This document shows positions 8,555-17,397 of a stretch of DNA of 64,000 nt, in pieces (positions within the stretch are counted from its first letter, which is position 1; the number at the start of each line of letters is the position of its first letter). A program made the translations under genes and the position numbers. Source of the stretch: Nocardia macrotermitis (GTDB taxonomy: Bacteria; Actinomycetota; Actinomycetes; Mycobacteriales; Mycobacteriaceae). The DNA is taken from assembly GCF_009604405.1 (NCBI RefSeq), contig NZ_WEGK01000001.1:1-64000 (forward strand), read 5' to 3'. The notes beneath the pieces were generated by a model. It worked only from the letters and a program-made list of their open reading frames with translations, did no database searches and was not told the origin of the DNA.

Positions 8555-9882
8555 GGTTGTTGTCCGCCTGCGGAATTCGAGGGCCGGATGGTGTCGGTGA
8601 GAACGAGGATAGCCTCCACCAGCCAGCCGCCGGCGGAGGTCGGGCCCGCGGTGACGGTGCCGCCGTAGAGTGCGGCGCGCTCCCGCATTCCGGCCAGGCC
8701 CTGCCCGTCTCCGGGGGATGCCGGCGCCGCGCTGCCGTCGCGTCGTCCGGAGTCGCGCACGCTGATCCGCAAGCGCGAGTCCTCGGCGGTGACCGTGACA
8801 TCGGCCCGGCTACCAGGGCCGACGTGTTTGAGTGTGTTGGTCAGCGCCTCCTGCACGATGCGGTACGCCATCAACTGCACGCCACGATCGAGGCCGTCCA
8901 GGACGCCGCCGCTGTGATACACGACTTCGGTTCCGGCGGCTCGCACCCGGGAGAAGAGTGTCTCGAGGTCGGCGATGCCCGGTTGCGGTTCGAGTTCGAG
9001 GGCCTCGGCGTGTTCGGGACCGCGCTCGCGCAGCACACCGAGCATGCGACGCAACTCACCCAACGCCTGACGTCCGGCGTCTCCGATGAGCAGTAGCGCC
9101 TCCCGGCCGCGCGCCGGATCGGTCTCGGCGGCGTACGCCCCACCGTCGGCCACGGTGATGATGACCGACAGGTTGTGCCCGATGATGTCGTGCATCTCCC
9201 GCGCGACCCGGGTGCGTTCGGTGGCGGCGGCCAGTCTGCTGCGCTGGTCGCGCTCTATCTCGAGTTGGGCAGCGCGTTCGCGCAGAGCGGCGAGTTGAAT
9301 TCGCCGCGCACGCACCACAAGTCCCAGCGCGACGGCCGCGGTCACCGCACTGAGCAGGAAGAACAGCACCTCCCACCGCAACCCGCCACTCGCGACCCGG
9401 AACGAGACCGGCACCATGACCGCCGCAGCCGCGGCACACGCCCACAGCAGGCGGTCCGGCCGGGCCCGCAGCGCCACGCTGTACAACGCGACGAGCAGGG
9501 CGGCGTCCACACGCAGACCCGCACCCAGCAGCCACTGCACCAGGAACACCGCCGCGATCACCCCGAACGCGGCCGTCGGCGCGCGACGTCGCCACAGCAG
9601 CGGCAGCAGCAACCCGGCCTGAAACGCCACCGCGACGGGTGCGGGAAGTTGGGTGAGCACGATCTGCGGGTCGTGCGGCCCACCGGAATGCTGCGGCTCC
9701 CACAGATCCGGCCCACCGAAGGCCAGGAAGACCAGCAGCGTCACCGCGGCATCGAGAATCCACGGATGCGCCCGGTCCACCCGCAGCAGCCGCCGCCGGA
9801 ACCGTCCCAACCGCTCGATCAGCGGTGCGGCGAATCCCGGCAGCGGCCAGGCGGCAGGTGCCGTGGTGGTGTCGGTGCCCAT
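8551..9882 (-). CDS. Sensor histidine kinase (NarL-partner, HisKA_3 type)
   Basis: A membrane sensor kinase of about 443 aa. The N-terminal half carries about five hydrophobic segments with no large extracellular domain (intramembrane-sensing layout). It is followed by the phospho-acceptor helix (EMHDIIGHNLSVI) and a small HATPase domain ending in DGQGLAGMRERAALYGG. The start is uncertain. The ATG at 9882 follows GGGTGA and gives a normal N terminus; an ATG at 9969 would add 29 residues. Intramembrane-sensing kinases next to ABC exporters commonly detect envelope stress or antibiotics, which is inference here. Confidence 0.9.
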   Translation of the reverse strand: MGTDTTTAPAAWPLPGFAAPLIERLGRFRRRLLRVDRAHPWILDAAVTLLVFLAFGGPDLWEPQHSGGPHDPQIVLTQLPAPVAVAFQAGLLLPLLWRRRAPTAAFGVIAAVFLVQWLLGAGLRVDAALLVALYSVALRARPDRLLWACAAAAAVMVPVSFRVASGGLRWEVLFFLLSAVTAAVALGLVVRARRIQLAALRERAAQLEIERDQRSRLAAATERTRVAREMHDIIGHNLSVIITVADGGAYAAETDPARGREALLLIGDAGRQALGELRRMLGVLRERGPEHAEALELEPQPGIADLETLFSRVRAAGTEVVYHSGGVLDGLDRGVQLMAYRIVQEALTNTLKHVGPGSRADVTVTAEDSRLRISVRDSGRRDGSAAPASPGDGQGLAGMRERAALYGGTVTAGPTSAGGWLVEAILVLTDTIRPSNSAGGQQP

Positions 9883-9973
9883 CGATGTCACCCGTCCATC
9901 GTGTCCGACCAGCGGCGAAACGCGACACCGGGACCGTGCCCGCTGCCGCGTTTCGTCGAAATCACCCATGTGC

Positions 9974-10813
9974 TCAGGCGTCGGTTCGCGCCAGCCGATA
10001 GGCCGCGCCGCCCAGCGCGAGCACCGTCCAGCCCACGAAGACCAGCAGCCCGGCCGTCGGCGACAACGCGCTCGCATCGTGGTGCAGCGCGAACATCGCC
10101 TGCCCGGCATTGCTCGGCAGATACTGGCTGACGTGGTCCTGCCAGCTGTGCGGCAGCAGCGAGACCAGGCTCGGAATCAGCAGCAGCGCACCGATCAACA
10201 CCGCGACGCTGCCCGCGACCGACCGCATCAGCACACCCAGGGCCGCCCCGATCACACCGACCAGCGCGAGATACAACCCCGCGCCGAACAGGCTGCGCAG
10301 CACACCGGCATCGGTAATCGATTGCGCCGCAGGGGTTCCGGCAAGAATGGCATGATCGATCAGATAGGTGGCGAAGGCCCCGACCGTCCCGACGACCAAC
10401 GCGACCACCCCGAAAACCGCTGCCTTGGACCACAATACGGGCAACCGACGCGGCACCGCGGCCAGCGTGGAGCGGATCATCCCCGTCGAGTACTCCCCCG
10501 CGACGACCAGCACCCCCAGCACACCCATCGCCAGTTCCGCGAAGTTGATGCCGAACAGGGACAGGCTCAGCACGGTCGAACCGACCCACTGGGTGTCGAG
10601 CGTCTGCCCGGAATGCACCTTGGACTTGTACTGGACCGCGGCGATCACACCGAAACCGACCAGGAACACCAGCCCCAGGACGAGGGTGATCCAGGTGGAG
10701 CGCAGCGACCAGAGTTTCGTCCACTCCGACCGCAGCACCCGCGCCGCGGTGACGCGATATTCGGGACGGGTGGATTGCGCCGGAGCCGGAGCCTGCGCGA
10801 GTGTCGTGGTCAT
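9974..10813 (-). CDS. ABC-2 type transporter permease
   Basis: The membrane half of an ABC exporter, 279 aa with about six hydrophobic segments in the order typical of ABC-2/NatB-like permeases (a SEWTKLWSLRSTW amphipathic start, then TM1). The correct start is the ATG at 10813, which overlaps the ATPase stop by 4 bp; a longer open frame upstream is only the antisense-like shadow of the ATPase. It probably exports a hydrophobic compound or antimicrobial together with the ATPase encoded just upstream. Confidence 0.88.
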   Translation of the reverse strand: MTTTLAQAPAPAQSTRPEYRVTAARVLRSEWTKLWSLRSTWITLVLGLVFLVGFGVIAAVQYKSKVHSGQTLDTQWVGSTVLSLSLFGINFAELAMGVLGVLVVAGEYSTGMIRSTLAAVPRRLPVLWSKAAVFGVVALVVGTVGAFATYLIDHAILAGTPAAQSITDAGVLRSLFGAGLYLALVGVIGAALGVLMRSVAGSVAVLIGALLLIPSLVSLLPHSWQDHVSQYLPSNAGQAMFALHHDASALSPTAGLLVFVGWTVLALGGAAYRLARTDA

Positions 10814-11745
10814 GCCGCCCTCCCGAGGGTGTCGATGCCGGTATTGCCGTGATATTCGACCGAATCGCGGGTCAGATCCATGAACGCCTGTTCCAGCGAC
10901 ACGGTCCGCGCGGTCAGCTCGTACAGTGCGATGCCGTGCTCGGCGGCCCTGGAACCGATTGCGCGCGTGGACAATCCGCTCACCTGGAGGGTCTCCGAAC
11001 CGGAACGTCCGGTGATCTGCACACCGGGCCCGGCCAGCACCTCGCGCAACCGGACCGGATCCGCGCTCGCGACGGTGACCGTATCGCCACCGGCCTCGCG
11101 CACCAGCTCGCTCACGGTGGTGTCGGCGAGCAGCCTGCCGCGCCCGACGATGATGAGATGTTCTGCGACCAAAGCCATTTCGCTCATCAGATGGGAGGAG
11201 ACGAACACCGTGCGGCCCTCCTGCGCCAACGCGGTGAGCAGGTTGCGGATCCACAGCACGCCTTCGGGATCCAGGCCGTTCACCGGCTCGTCCAGCATGA
11301 CGGTCTCCGGATCACCCAGCAGCGCCGCGGCGATACCCAGCCGCTGCCCCATACCGAGCGAGAAACCACCCGCGCGTTTCCCGGCCACCGCCTCGAGTCC
11401 GGTCAGCTCGATCACCTCGCTCACCCGGCGACGCGGTATGCCGTGCGTCTGCGCCTGTGCCAGTAGATGATTGAACGCCGAACGCCCCGGATGGATCGAG
11501 CGCGCCTCCAGCAGCGCACCGACCTCCCGCAGCGGCGCAGCATGATCCGCGTACCGCCGGCCGTTCACCGTCACGGTGCCCTCGCTCGGCGCGTCCAGTC
11601 CCACGATCATCCGCATGGTGGTGGATTTCCCCGCGCCGTTCGGCCCCAGGAATCCGGTCACCACCCCCGGCCGAACCGTGAAGTCCAGTCCGTCCACCGC
11701 CGTCTTCTCGCCGTACCTCTTGGTGAGCCGATGTGCCTCGATCAT
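10810..11745 (-). CDS. ABC exporter ATP-binding protein
   Basis: The ATPase of a two-component exporter, 311 aa. It has Walker A GPNGAGKST, signature FSLGMGQRLG, Walker B VMLDEPVNGLDP and an H-loop in FVSSHLMSEM, followed by a ~90-residue C-terminal domain typical of BcrA/drug-export ATPases. The ATG at 11745 has AGGGA 7 nt upstream and starts with MIEAHRLTKRYG, a standard N terminus; the in-frame ATG at 11793 is less likely. It is the first gene of the four-gene operon with permease, kinase and regulator, an arrangement typical of stimulus-induced detoxification. Confidence 0.93.
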   Translation of the reverse strand: MIEAHRLTKRYGEKTAVDGLDFTVRPGVVTGFLGPNGAGKSTTMRMIVGLDAPSEGTVTVNGRRYADHAAPLREVGALLEARSIHPGRSAFNHLLAQAQTHGIPRRRVSEVIELTGLEAVAGKRAGGFSLGMGQRLGIAAALLGDPETVMLDEPVNGLDPEGVLWIRNLLTALAQEGRTVFVSSHLMSEMALVAEHLIIVGRGRLLADTTVSELVREAGGDTVTVASADPVRLREVLAGPGVQITGRSGSETLQVSGLSTRAIGSRAAEHGIALYELTARTVSLEQAFMDLTRDSVEYHGNTGIDTLGRAA

Positions 11746-11823
11746 CACTCGTCCCTGTGTCCACGCGGTCCGGCCGCTCCGGCTCGCCTCCATAACCCAA
11801 GGTAGGAGCGCTGCGGCCGGGAT

Positions 11824-11865
11824 CGTGGTACCGCGGCAGGAAATACGCCCGGGGCCGTGGTACCG
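11824..11865. promoter_or_regulatory. Direct repeat CGTGGTACCG, 32 bp apart
   Basis: Two identical 10-mers at 11824-11833 and 11856-11865 lie in the 152-bp divergent region between the exporter operon and the orphan ATPase. The 32-bp offset is three helical turns, so both would lie on one DNA face. This suits a dimeric response regulator such as the NarL-type protein at the end of the operon. Confidence 0.4.
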
Positions 11866-11897
11866 AAGTACTACGGGTCGGGTGTCATGCTTTCGGT

Positions 11898-12653
11898 ATG
11901 CCTGCCGATTCCACCTCGCCCCCGCTGCTGCGCCTCGGCGGGGTCGACAAGTCGTTCGGGGCGCATCAGGTGCTCCACGGCATCGATCTCGAGCTGCGCG
12001 CCGGGGAGGTGGTCGTGCTGCTCGGCGCGTCCGGTTCCGGTAAGTCGACGCTGATCCGCTGCGTCAACCGGCTCGAGACGATCGATGCCGGGGAGATCCT
12101 GCTGGACGGTGTCCCGATGCCCCTGGAGGGACGCGAGCTGGCACGGATGCGGGCACAGGTGGGCATGGTGTTCCAGTCGTTCAACCTGTTCGGGCACAAG
12201 ACGGTGCTGGAGAACATCACCCTGGCCCCGGTACGCGTGAGGGGCGTACCGGCACGTCAGGCACAGGAACGCGCGCACGAACTGTTGGCCCGGGTCGGCC
12301 TGGCCGACAAGGCATCCGCCTATCCCGCGCAACTGTCCGGCGGCCAGCAGCAGCGGGTCGCGATCGCCCGCGCCCTGGCCATGGAACCCCGGGTGCTGCT
12401 GTTCGACGAACCGACCTCCGCACTGGATCCGGAAATGACCAACGAGGTCCTGGACGTGATGAGCGAACTGGCACGCGAAGGGATGACCATGCTCGTGGTC
12501 ACCCACGAGATGGGCTTCGCCCGCCGCGTCGCGGACCGGGTGGTGTTCCTCGACGCCGGACGGATCGTGGAATCCGCACCACCGCGAGACTTCTTCGCCG
12601 GGCCGCGCACCGATCGCGCCCGCGAGTTCCTCTCCAAAATCCTCACACACTGA
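11898..12653 (+). CDS. Polar amino acid-type ABC ATPase (orphan)
   Basis: A 251-aa GlnQ/HisP-like importer ATPase with Walker [11 protein letters not shown]-loop in [10 protein letters not shown], signature [15 protein letters not shown], Walker [13 protein letters not shown] and an H-loop in [11 protein letters not shown]. This family energises uptake of polar amino acids or similar solutes with a membrane permease and a binding protein. Neither is found nearby, so partner genes must be elsewhere or lost. It is divergent from the exporter operon and convergent with the GntR gene. Confidence 0.9.
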   Translation: MPADSTSPPLLRLGGVDKSFGAHQVLHGIDLELRAGEVVVLLGASGSGKSTLIRCVNRLETIDAGEILLDGVPMPLEGRELARMRAQVGMVFQSFNLFGHKTVLENITLAPVRVRGVPARQAQERAHELLARVGLADKASAYPAQLSGGQQQRVAIARALAMEPRVLLFDEPTSALDPEMTNEVLDVMSELAREGMTMLVVTHEMGFARRVADRVVFLDAGRIVESAPPRDFFAGPRTDRAREFLSKILTH

Positions 12654-12685
12654 AACCCGAAGCCGCGCACCATGTTCGGCGTCGG

Positions 12686-13378
12686 TCAGGGAGTATGCAG
12701 CGGCGGCGGCCAGGTCTCGAGTTGGGACATCAGGGCCTGCTGGCTGGCGTGCACGTGGCGGCGCATGCAGTTCTCCGCGCCGATGCCGTCCTTGGCGATG
12801 ATCAGTTCGAGCACGGTGTGGTGTTCGTGTTCGGATTCGATGGACCGGCCCGGTTGCGCGAGTGAGGTTTTCACCAGGCGGCCGTAGGCGAGCTGATTCA
12901 TCAGCAGGCGGTAGTGGGTGGCCAGTTTGCCGTTGTCGGCGCCGGCGATGAGGATCTCGTGGAATTCGTGCACCAGTTCGGAATAGCGTTCCACGTCCCC
13001 GGCCTCGACGGCGGCGTCGGCGGCGCGGACGTTCGCCTTCATCGCGGTGAGTTCGGGAATGTCGCCGCGCGCGGCCATCAGCCGCGCCGCGCCGCCCTCA
13101 AGCAGCTGTTTCATCTCGAACAGCTCGTTGATCTCCCGGCGCGACGGCACGGTGACGAAGGTGCCGATCCGCGGCCGGATCTCCACCAGGCCCTCGATCT
13201 GCAATTGTTTGAGCGCCTCGCGGATCGGCGTGCGGCTGATGCCGAAGATCTCCGCCAGGGTGATCTCGGACAGCGGCTGACCGGGGGCGAGTTCACCGGA
13301 GATGATCATCTCGCGCAGCCCGTCGGCCGCGCGTTCCTGGAAATTGCTCGTATCGATTCTTCGCGATGCGGCGACCAT
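12686..13378 (-). CDS. GntR-family (FCD/FadR-type) regulator
   Basis: A 230-aa regulator with an N-terminal winged helix (LAEIFGISRTPIREALKQLQIEG at about residues 38-60) and a C-terminal all-helical FCD ligand domain whose metal-binding type residues are visible (HEFHEIL, then HHTVLELI and RRHVHASQ). The chosen ATG at 13378 has GAGGGG a few nt upstream. Another ATG at 13414 coincides with an ATGCAAG motif also found at both divergent promoters of the adjacent catabolic island. It lies 197 bp downstream of the monooxygenase gene on the same strand and is the most likely regulator of the 13.6-22.4 kb island. Confidence 0.9.
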   Translation of the reverse strand: MVAASRRIDTSNFQERAADGLREMIISGELAPGQPLSEITLAEIFGISRTPIREALKQLQIEGLVEIRPRIGTFVTVPSRREINELFEMKQLLEGGAARLMAARGDIPELTAMKANVRAADAAVEAGDVERYSELVHEFHEILIAGADNGKLATHYRLLMNQLAYGRLVKTSLAQPGRSIESEHEHHTVLELIIAKDGIGAENCMRRHVHASQQALMSQLETWPPPLHTP

Positions 13379-13407
13379 CATGACCCCCTCGGCGGTCTCA
13401 TATGTAT

Positions 13408-13560
13408 CTTGCATGTCAACGGTACGGTATGCGGCCGGGCGGCCCACGCGGCGGACTCGGCCCGGCGACACACCGAGTCCTGTGCGCGCACAACGTGATC
13501 GCCGCACACCCGACCGCCGATCGCGAACGACTCGCCACGACGGCGATCGGGTGCTTGCAT
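13408..13560. promoter_or_regulatory. Two CTTGCAT motifs upstream of the GntR gene
   Basis: CTTGCATG occurs at 13408-13415 and again at 13554-13561 on the plus strand, bracketing the gap between the monooxygenase stop and the GntR start. The same word sits on both promoters of the island (18011 and 18210). I infer these are operator half-sites for the GntR protein, allowing autoregulation. Confidence 0.45.
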
Positions 13561-13575
13561 GGTGCGACCCCTACC

Positions 13576-14619
13576 TCAGCGGAACGCCGGAACCACTTCG
13601 TTGATGAACAATTCCAGCGATGTGCGCTTCTGCTCGTGCGAGAGCGTGTTGTCGGTCCAGAAGCTGAACTCGTCGATACCGAGTTCCTGATAGAACCGCA
13701 GCCGATCGATCACCTCTTCCGGGGTGCCGATCATCGCGGTCTTGTGCAGCGATTCCGGTGCGAATTCCGGCCTTTCGGCGAATTTCGACACCGGGCTCGG
13801 CTCGAGGAATCCGTTCGACGGCACGGTCTTGTTGCCGAACCAGGCGTCGAAGGTCCGGTAGTACTTCTGGATGCCCTCGGCCGCGGGCCGCCAGCCGTCC
13901 GGATCGCTCGCCGCGTGCACGTAGGTGTGCCGCAGCACCATGATCTGCGGTTTGCTCACCTCGGGATGATTGCCGACGGCGGTGTCGAACTTGCGCTTGA
14001 GGTCCACGACCTCCTCGTCGCCCTTCATCAGCGGCGTCACCATCACATTGCAGCCCTGCGCGACGGCGAAATCGTGCGAGTCCGGATCGCGCGCGGCGAT
14101 CCACATCGGCGGGGTGGGCCGCTGTACCGGCTTGGGCACGCTCGTCGCGGTCGGGAACTGCCAGATCTCGCCGTCGTGCGCGTAGTCGCCCTGCCACAGC
14201 GCGCGCACCGCGGGCACCAGTTCGCGCAGGTGCTTACCGCCGTCGGTGGCACGCAATCCGCTTGCGAGACGGTCGAATTCGATCTGGTAGGCGCCGCGCG
14301 CGATGCCGACCTCCATGCGGCCGTTGCTGATCACGTCCAGCAGCGCGCATTCCCCGGCCGCGCGGATCGGATTCCAGAACGGCGCGATGATGGTGCCCGC
14401 ACCGAGCCGGATCGTCGAGGTCTGCCCGGCCAGATAGGCCAGCAGCGGCATCGGGCTCGGCGAGATGGTGTACTCCATCGCGTGGTGCTCACCGATCCAC
14501 ACGGTCTCGAATCCACCGGCTTCGGCCAGCAGCGTCAGCTCGGCCAGATTCTCGAAAAGCTCTCGGTGCGTGACGTTCTCGTCCCAGCGCTCCATGTGCG
14601 CGAACAACGAAAATCTCAT
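13576..14619 (-). CDS. LLM-class flavin-dependent monooxygenase
   Basis: A bacterial-luciferase-fold monooxygenase of 347 aa that would use reduced FMN and O2. Luciferase-family signatures are seen: an N-terminal beta strand MRFSLFAHMER, a GFETVWIGEHH segment near residues 36-46, an IRLGAGTIIAPFWNP segment at about 70-84, and SNGRMEVGIARG at about 98-109. It is the last gene of the leftward operon, 12 bp after an aldehyde dehydrogenase, and the divergent operon encodes a flavin reductase and RibBA that could supply reduced FMN. Together this suggests oxidative ring or C-N cleavage of an imported compound. The resemblance in gene content to the pyridine-opening pathway known from Arthrobacter is inference. 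Confidence 0.88.
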   Translation of the reverse strand: MRFSLFAHMERWDENVTHRELFENLAELTLLAEAGGFETVWIGEHHAMEYTISPSPMPLLAYLAGQTSTIRLGAGTIIAPFWNPIRAAGECALLDVISNGRMEVGIARGAYQIEFDRLASGLRATDGGKHLRELVPAVRALWQGDYAHDGEIWQFPTATSVPKPVQRPTPPMWIAARDPDSHDFAVAQGCNVMVTPLMKGDEEVVDLKRKFDTAVGNHPEVSKPQIMVLRHTYVHAASDPDGWRPAAEGIQKYYRTFDAWFGNKTVPSNGFLEPSPVSKFAERPEFAPESLHKTAMIGTPEEVIDRLRFYQELGIDEFSFWTDNTLSHEQKRTSLELFINEVVPAFR

Positions 14620-14631
14620 GGCTGTCTCTCC

Positions 14632-16119
14632 TCAGCTCCGCATGGTGAACGGGTCCGCGACCGGATCCTCGCTCGTGTTGATCCAGACGCTCTTCAGGCG
14701 CGTGTACTCCTTGACCGTCTCGGTGCCGTGCTCGATGCCCACGCCACTGCTCTTGAAGCCCTGCCGCGGCGACATCGGTGACATGGCGCGATAGGTGTTC
14801 ACCCACACCGTGCCCGCGTCCAGGCGCGAGGCCATCCGGTGTGCGCGAGCGAGATTCGTGGTCCAGACACCGGCGGCCAGGCCGTAGTCGGTGTCGTTGG
14901 CGAGCCGGACCACCTCGTCCTCGGTGTCGAACGGCATGATCGCCACGACCGGGCCGAAGATCTCCTCGCGCACCACGCGCATGTCGTTGTGCACGTCGAC
15001 CAGGATGGTGGGCTCGTAGAAGTAGCCGCCCAGGCCGCCGTCGCTGACCTGTCCGCCGGTCACCACCCGCGCGCCCTCGCTGCGGCCCAGATCGACGTAT
15101 CCGGCGACCTTGTCGCGCTGATCCTCGAAGGCCAGCGGGCCGAGTTCGGTGTCGGCGTCCAGCGGGTCGCCGATGCGAATCGTCCTGGCGCGCTCGGTGA
15201 CCCGCTCGAGCAGCTCGTCGTAGACCGCGCGCTGGGCGAAGACGCGGCTGCCCGCGATGCAGGTCTGCCCGGCCGCGGCGAAGATGCCCGCGACCACGCC
15301 CATCGCGGCATTGGCCACGTCGGCGTCGGCGAAGACGATGTTCGGGGACTTGCCGCCGAGTTCGAGCGTGGAGCCGATGAAGCGGCGCGCGGTGGCCGCG
15401 GCGATCCGGGCTCCGGTCGCGGTGCTGCCGGTGAACGAGATCTTCGCCAGGTCCGGATGATCGACCAGCGCCTGCCCGGCCTCGGCCCCGAAACCGGTCA
15501 CGACGTTCACCACGCCTGCGGGAAAACCCGCCTCCAGCGCGAGTTCGGCCAGCCGCAGCGCCGTGCGTGAGGTGTGTTCGGAAGGCTTGACCACCACCGT
15601 ATTCCCGACCGCGAGCGCGGGGGCGAGCTTGCTGGTGGTGAGGGTCAGCGGCGAATTCCAGGGCGTGATCGCGCCGACGACGCCGAGCGGCTCGCGCAGC
15701 GTGTAGTTGAGCACCCGGCGGTCCGAGGCCGGGACCACATCGCCGTGGATCTTGTCGGCCAGACCGGCGTAGTAATAGTAGTACTCGGGCACGGTCGCGA
15801 GCTGACCTCGCATCTCGCGCAACAACTTTCCGTTGTCGAGTACCTCCATGCGCGCGAGTTCCTCGGCGTTCTCACCGATCAGATCGCCGAGGCGGCGCAG
15901 CAGCCGGCCGCGGCGGGTCTGGCTCAGATCGCGCCAGCGCGGATTCTCGAACGCGGTCCTGGCCGCGGCGACGGCGCGCTGGACGTCGGCGGCGTTGCCG
16001 CGCGCCGCCTGATACAGCGTCTCGCGGTTGGCCGGGTTGGTGCTCTCGAAGTATTCACCGGAATCGGGCGCGACCGGCTCGCCGCCGATGAAGTGCTGTA
16101 GTTGGTCGAGATCAGACAT
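14632..16119 (-). CDS. Aldehyde dehydrogenase of the catabolic island
   Basis: A 495-aa NAD(P)-dependent aldehyde dehydrogenase with Asn155 (ITPWN), Lys178 (VVKPSEH), Glu253 (LELGGKSP) and catalytic Cys287 (GQTCIAG). Its start overlaps the preceding hydrolase stop by 8 bp and it is followed after 12 bp by the monooxygenase, so it probably oxidises the aldehyde released by that enzyme. A semialdehyde or formamido-aldehyde substrate would fit an N-heterocycle pathway, but specificity is not readable from the sequence. Confidence 0.93.
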   Translation of the reverse strand: MSDLDQLQHFIGGEPVAPDSGEYFESTNPANRETLYQAARGNAADVQRAVAAARTAFENPRWRDLSQTRRGRLLRRLGDLIGENAEELARMEVLDNGKLLREMRGQLATVPEYYYYYAGLADKIHGDVVPASDRRVLNYTLREPLGVVGAITPWNSPLTLTTSKLAPALAVGNTVVVKPSEHTSRTALRLAELALEAGFPAGVVNVVTGFGAEAGQALVDHPDLAKISFTGSTATGARIAAATARRFIGSTLELGGKSPNIVFADADVANAAMGVVAGIFAAAGQTCIAGSRVFAQRAVYDELLERVTERARTIRIGDPLDADTELGPLAFEDQRDKVAGYVDLGRSEGARVVTGGQVSDGGLGGYFYEPTILVDVHNDMRVVREEIFGPVVAIMPFDTEDEVVRLANDTDYGLAAGVWTTNLARAHRMASRLDAGTVWVNTYRAMSPMSPRQGFKSSGVGIEHGTETVKEYTRLKSVWINTSEDPVADPFTMRS

Positions 16120-16843
16120 GTGCGTGCTCTCCGATGAAAGTGGTGATGGCGGCGACGAGTTCGCGTGGGCGCTGCACGGGAAGCATGTGCCGGGCGTTCG
16201 GGATGATCACCTCGCGACAGTCCGGCAGGGCCGTCGCCAGGCGGTGGGTCATCTCCGGGGTGGAACCGGGATCGTCCGCGCCGGTGACGGCCAGCGCCGG
16301 AACGGTGATGTCGCCCAGGGCGGGGGCCAGGTCGGCGTCCGCGGTGGCGAAGACGCGATAGCAGTTCACGAAGGAGTCGATGTCGTTGCCCGCCAACGTC
16401 TCTCGCGTCCTGCGCACCCATTCCGGATCGACCCCGGTGCCCTCGTACCAGCGATCGATCGACGCGGCGGTACTCGCCTCGAAATCGACCTGGGCGGTCC
16501 GCAACCGGGACAGCACGGCCGTGCGTTCGGCCTCGGTGCGGCGGCATACCGAACTCACCGAGGTCAGCGTGGCCGCCAGGCCGGGCCGGTGCAGTGCGAG
16601 ATACTGCGCGACCAGCGCGCCGAGCGAGAAGCCCACCAGATGCGAACCGGGCGGAATCTCACCGACCACCCCCTCAGAGAGGTCGGCGAGTGTGGTGCCC
16701 GCCGGGACGGGCGGGCGCGCACCGTGCCCCGGCAGATCGGGGGTGATCAGCGTGTACCGGTCGGCGAGCAGTTCGGCGACCGGCTCCCACACGGTGTGAT
16801 CGAGCCCGACGCCGTGCAGCAGTACCAGGGTTGGTTCGCCCAT
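16112..16843 (-). CDS. Alpha/beta-hydrolase
   Basis: A 243-aa single-domain cytoplasmic hydrolase. The catalytic triad is visible: Ser73 in GFSLGAL, Asp190 in VTGADDPGS and His219 in ARHM, and an oxyanion HGVG motif lies at 10-13. The size and layout match enol-lactone hydrolases and C-C or amide hydrolases of catabolic pathways. It lies 2 bp after the second AA_synth gene and overlaps the aldehyde dehydrogenase start. In the proposed pathway it would cleave an amide, ester or lactone intermediate. Confidence 0.9.
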   Translation of the reverse strand: MGEPTLVLLHGVGLDHTVWEPVAELLADRYTLITPDLPGHGARPPVPAGTTLADLSEGVVGEIPPGSHLVGFSLGALVAQYLALHRPGLAATLTSVSSVCRRTEAERTAVLSRLRTAQVDFEASTAASIDRWYEGTGVDPEWVRRTRETLAGNDIDSFVNCYRVFATADADLAPALGDITVPALAVTGADDPGSTPEMTHRLATALPDCREVIIPNARHMLPVQRPRELVAAITTFIGEHAHV

Positions 16844-16845
16844 GC

Positions 16846-17397
16846 CTACTGCTCGGTGGTCAGTGGTGCGAGGCGCTGCTGCGGGCGGCCCTGGGCGGCC
16901 GCGGCCAGCGCGATGACGATCTCGTCCGGATGGGGGGCGTCGGCGATGCGCACCTCGACGGTCTGGTGGTGCGAGCGGATGGTCGCGTCGGTGATGTGTT
17001 TGAGCGGGATGTCGAACACGATCCCGGCCGGGCCGCGCTTCTCCACCGCGGGCAGCAGGGTGGTGGCATTGGCGGCCTTGCGGAAGTGGTCACCGAACTT
17101 CAGCGTGTGGATCAGGCCCGAACCGTGCTCGATCTCCCCGTTCAGGCCCACGATCGCGGCCTTGCCGTACGCCTGCGCCTCCGCGCCGAGCGCCTCGATC
17201 ACCTTGGGGGCCAACAGTTCTCCCAGCGGTGAGGCGTTGTCCTCGATGCCGGAACTCAGATCCTCCACGAAACCCTGTCCGGCCCAAGGATTCTCGATGA
17301 CGGCGGCCACGATGGCAACGCGCGCGGCCGGGCTGACGGCCCGGCCGCCCTCGGTCAGGATCTCCTCGACGACGGTGACGATCTTGCGGACGATCAT
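16846..17397 (-). CDS. AA_synth-family protein (copy 2)
   Basis: A 183-aa protein of the 'amino acid synthesis' family (formerly DUF1185), whose biochemical role is not established. Visible family features are the start MIVRKIVTVVEEILTEGG, the ENPWAGQ segment at about 34-40 and the GEIEHGSGLIHT block at about 86-97. The start ATG overlaps the stop of a related upstream gene by 4 bp. The two copies are clearly paralogous (both have YREE/VEEI-LTE-GGR, NPW and GEIEHG blocks), so they may form a heteromer. They are the first two genes of the monooxygenase operon. Confidence 0.8.
   Translation of the reverse strand: MIVRKIVTVVEEILTEGGRAVSPAARVAIVAAVIENPWAGQGFVEDLSSGIEDNASPLGELLAPKVIEALGAEAQAYGKAAIVGLNGEIEHGSGLIHTLKFGDHFRKAANATTLLPAVEKRGPAGIVFDIPLKHITDATIRSHHQTVEVRIADAPHPDEIVIALAAAAQGRPQQRLAPLTTEQ

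Noticed and set aside
13402..14781. A 459-codon plus-strand frame
   Set aside because: Antisense to the luciferase-like monooxygenase; the product is Arg/His-rich without motifs.
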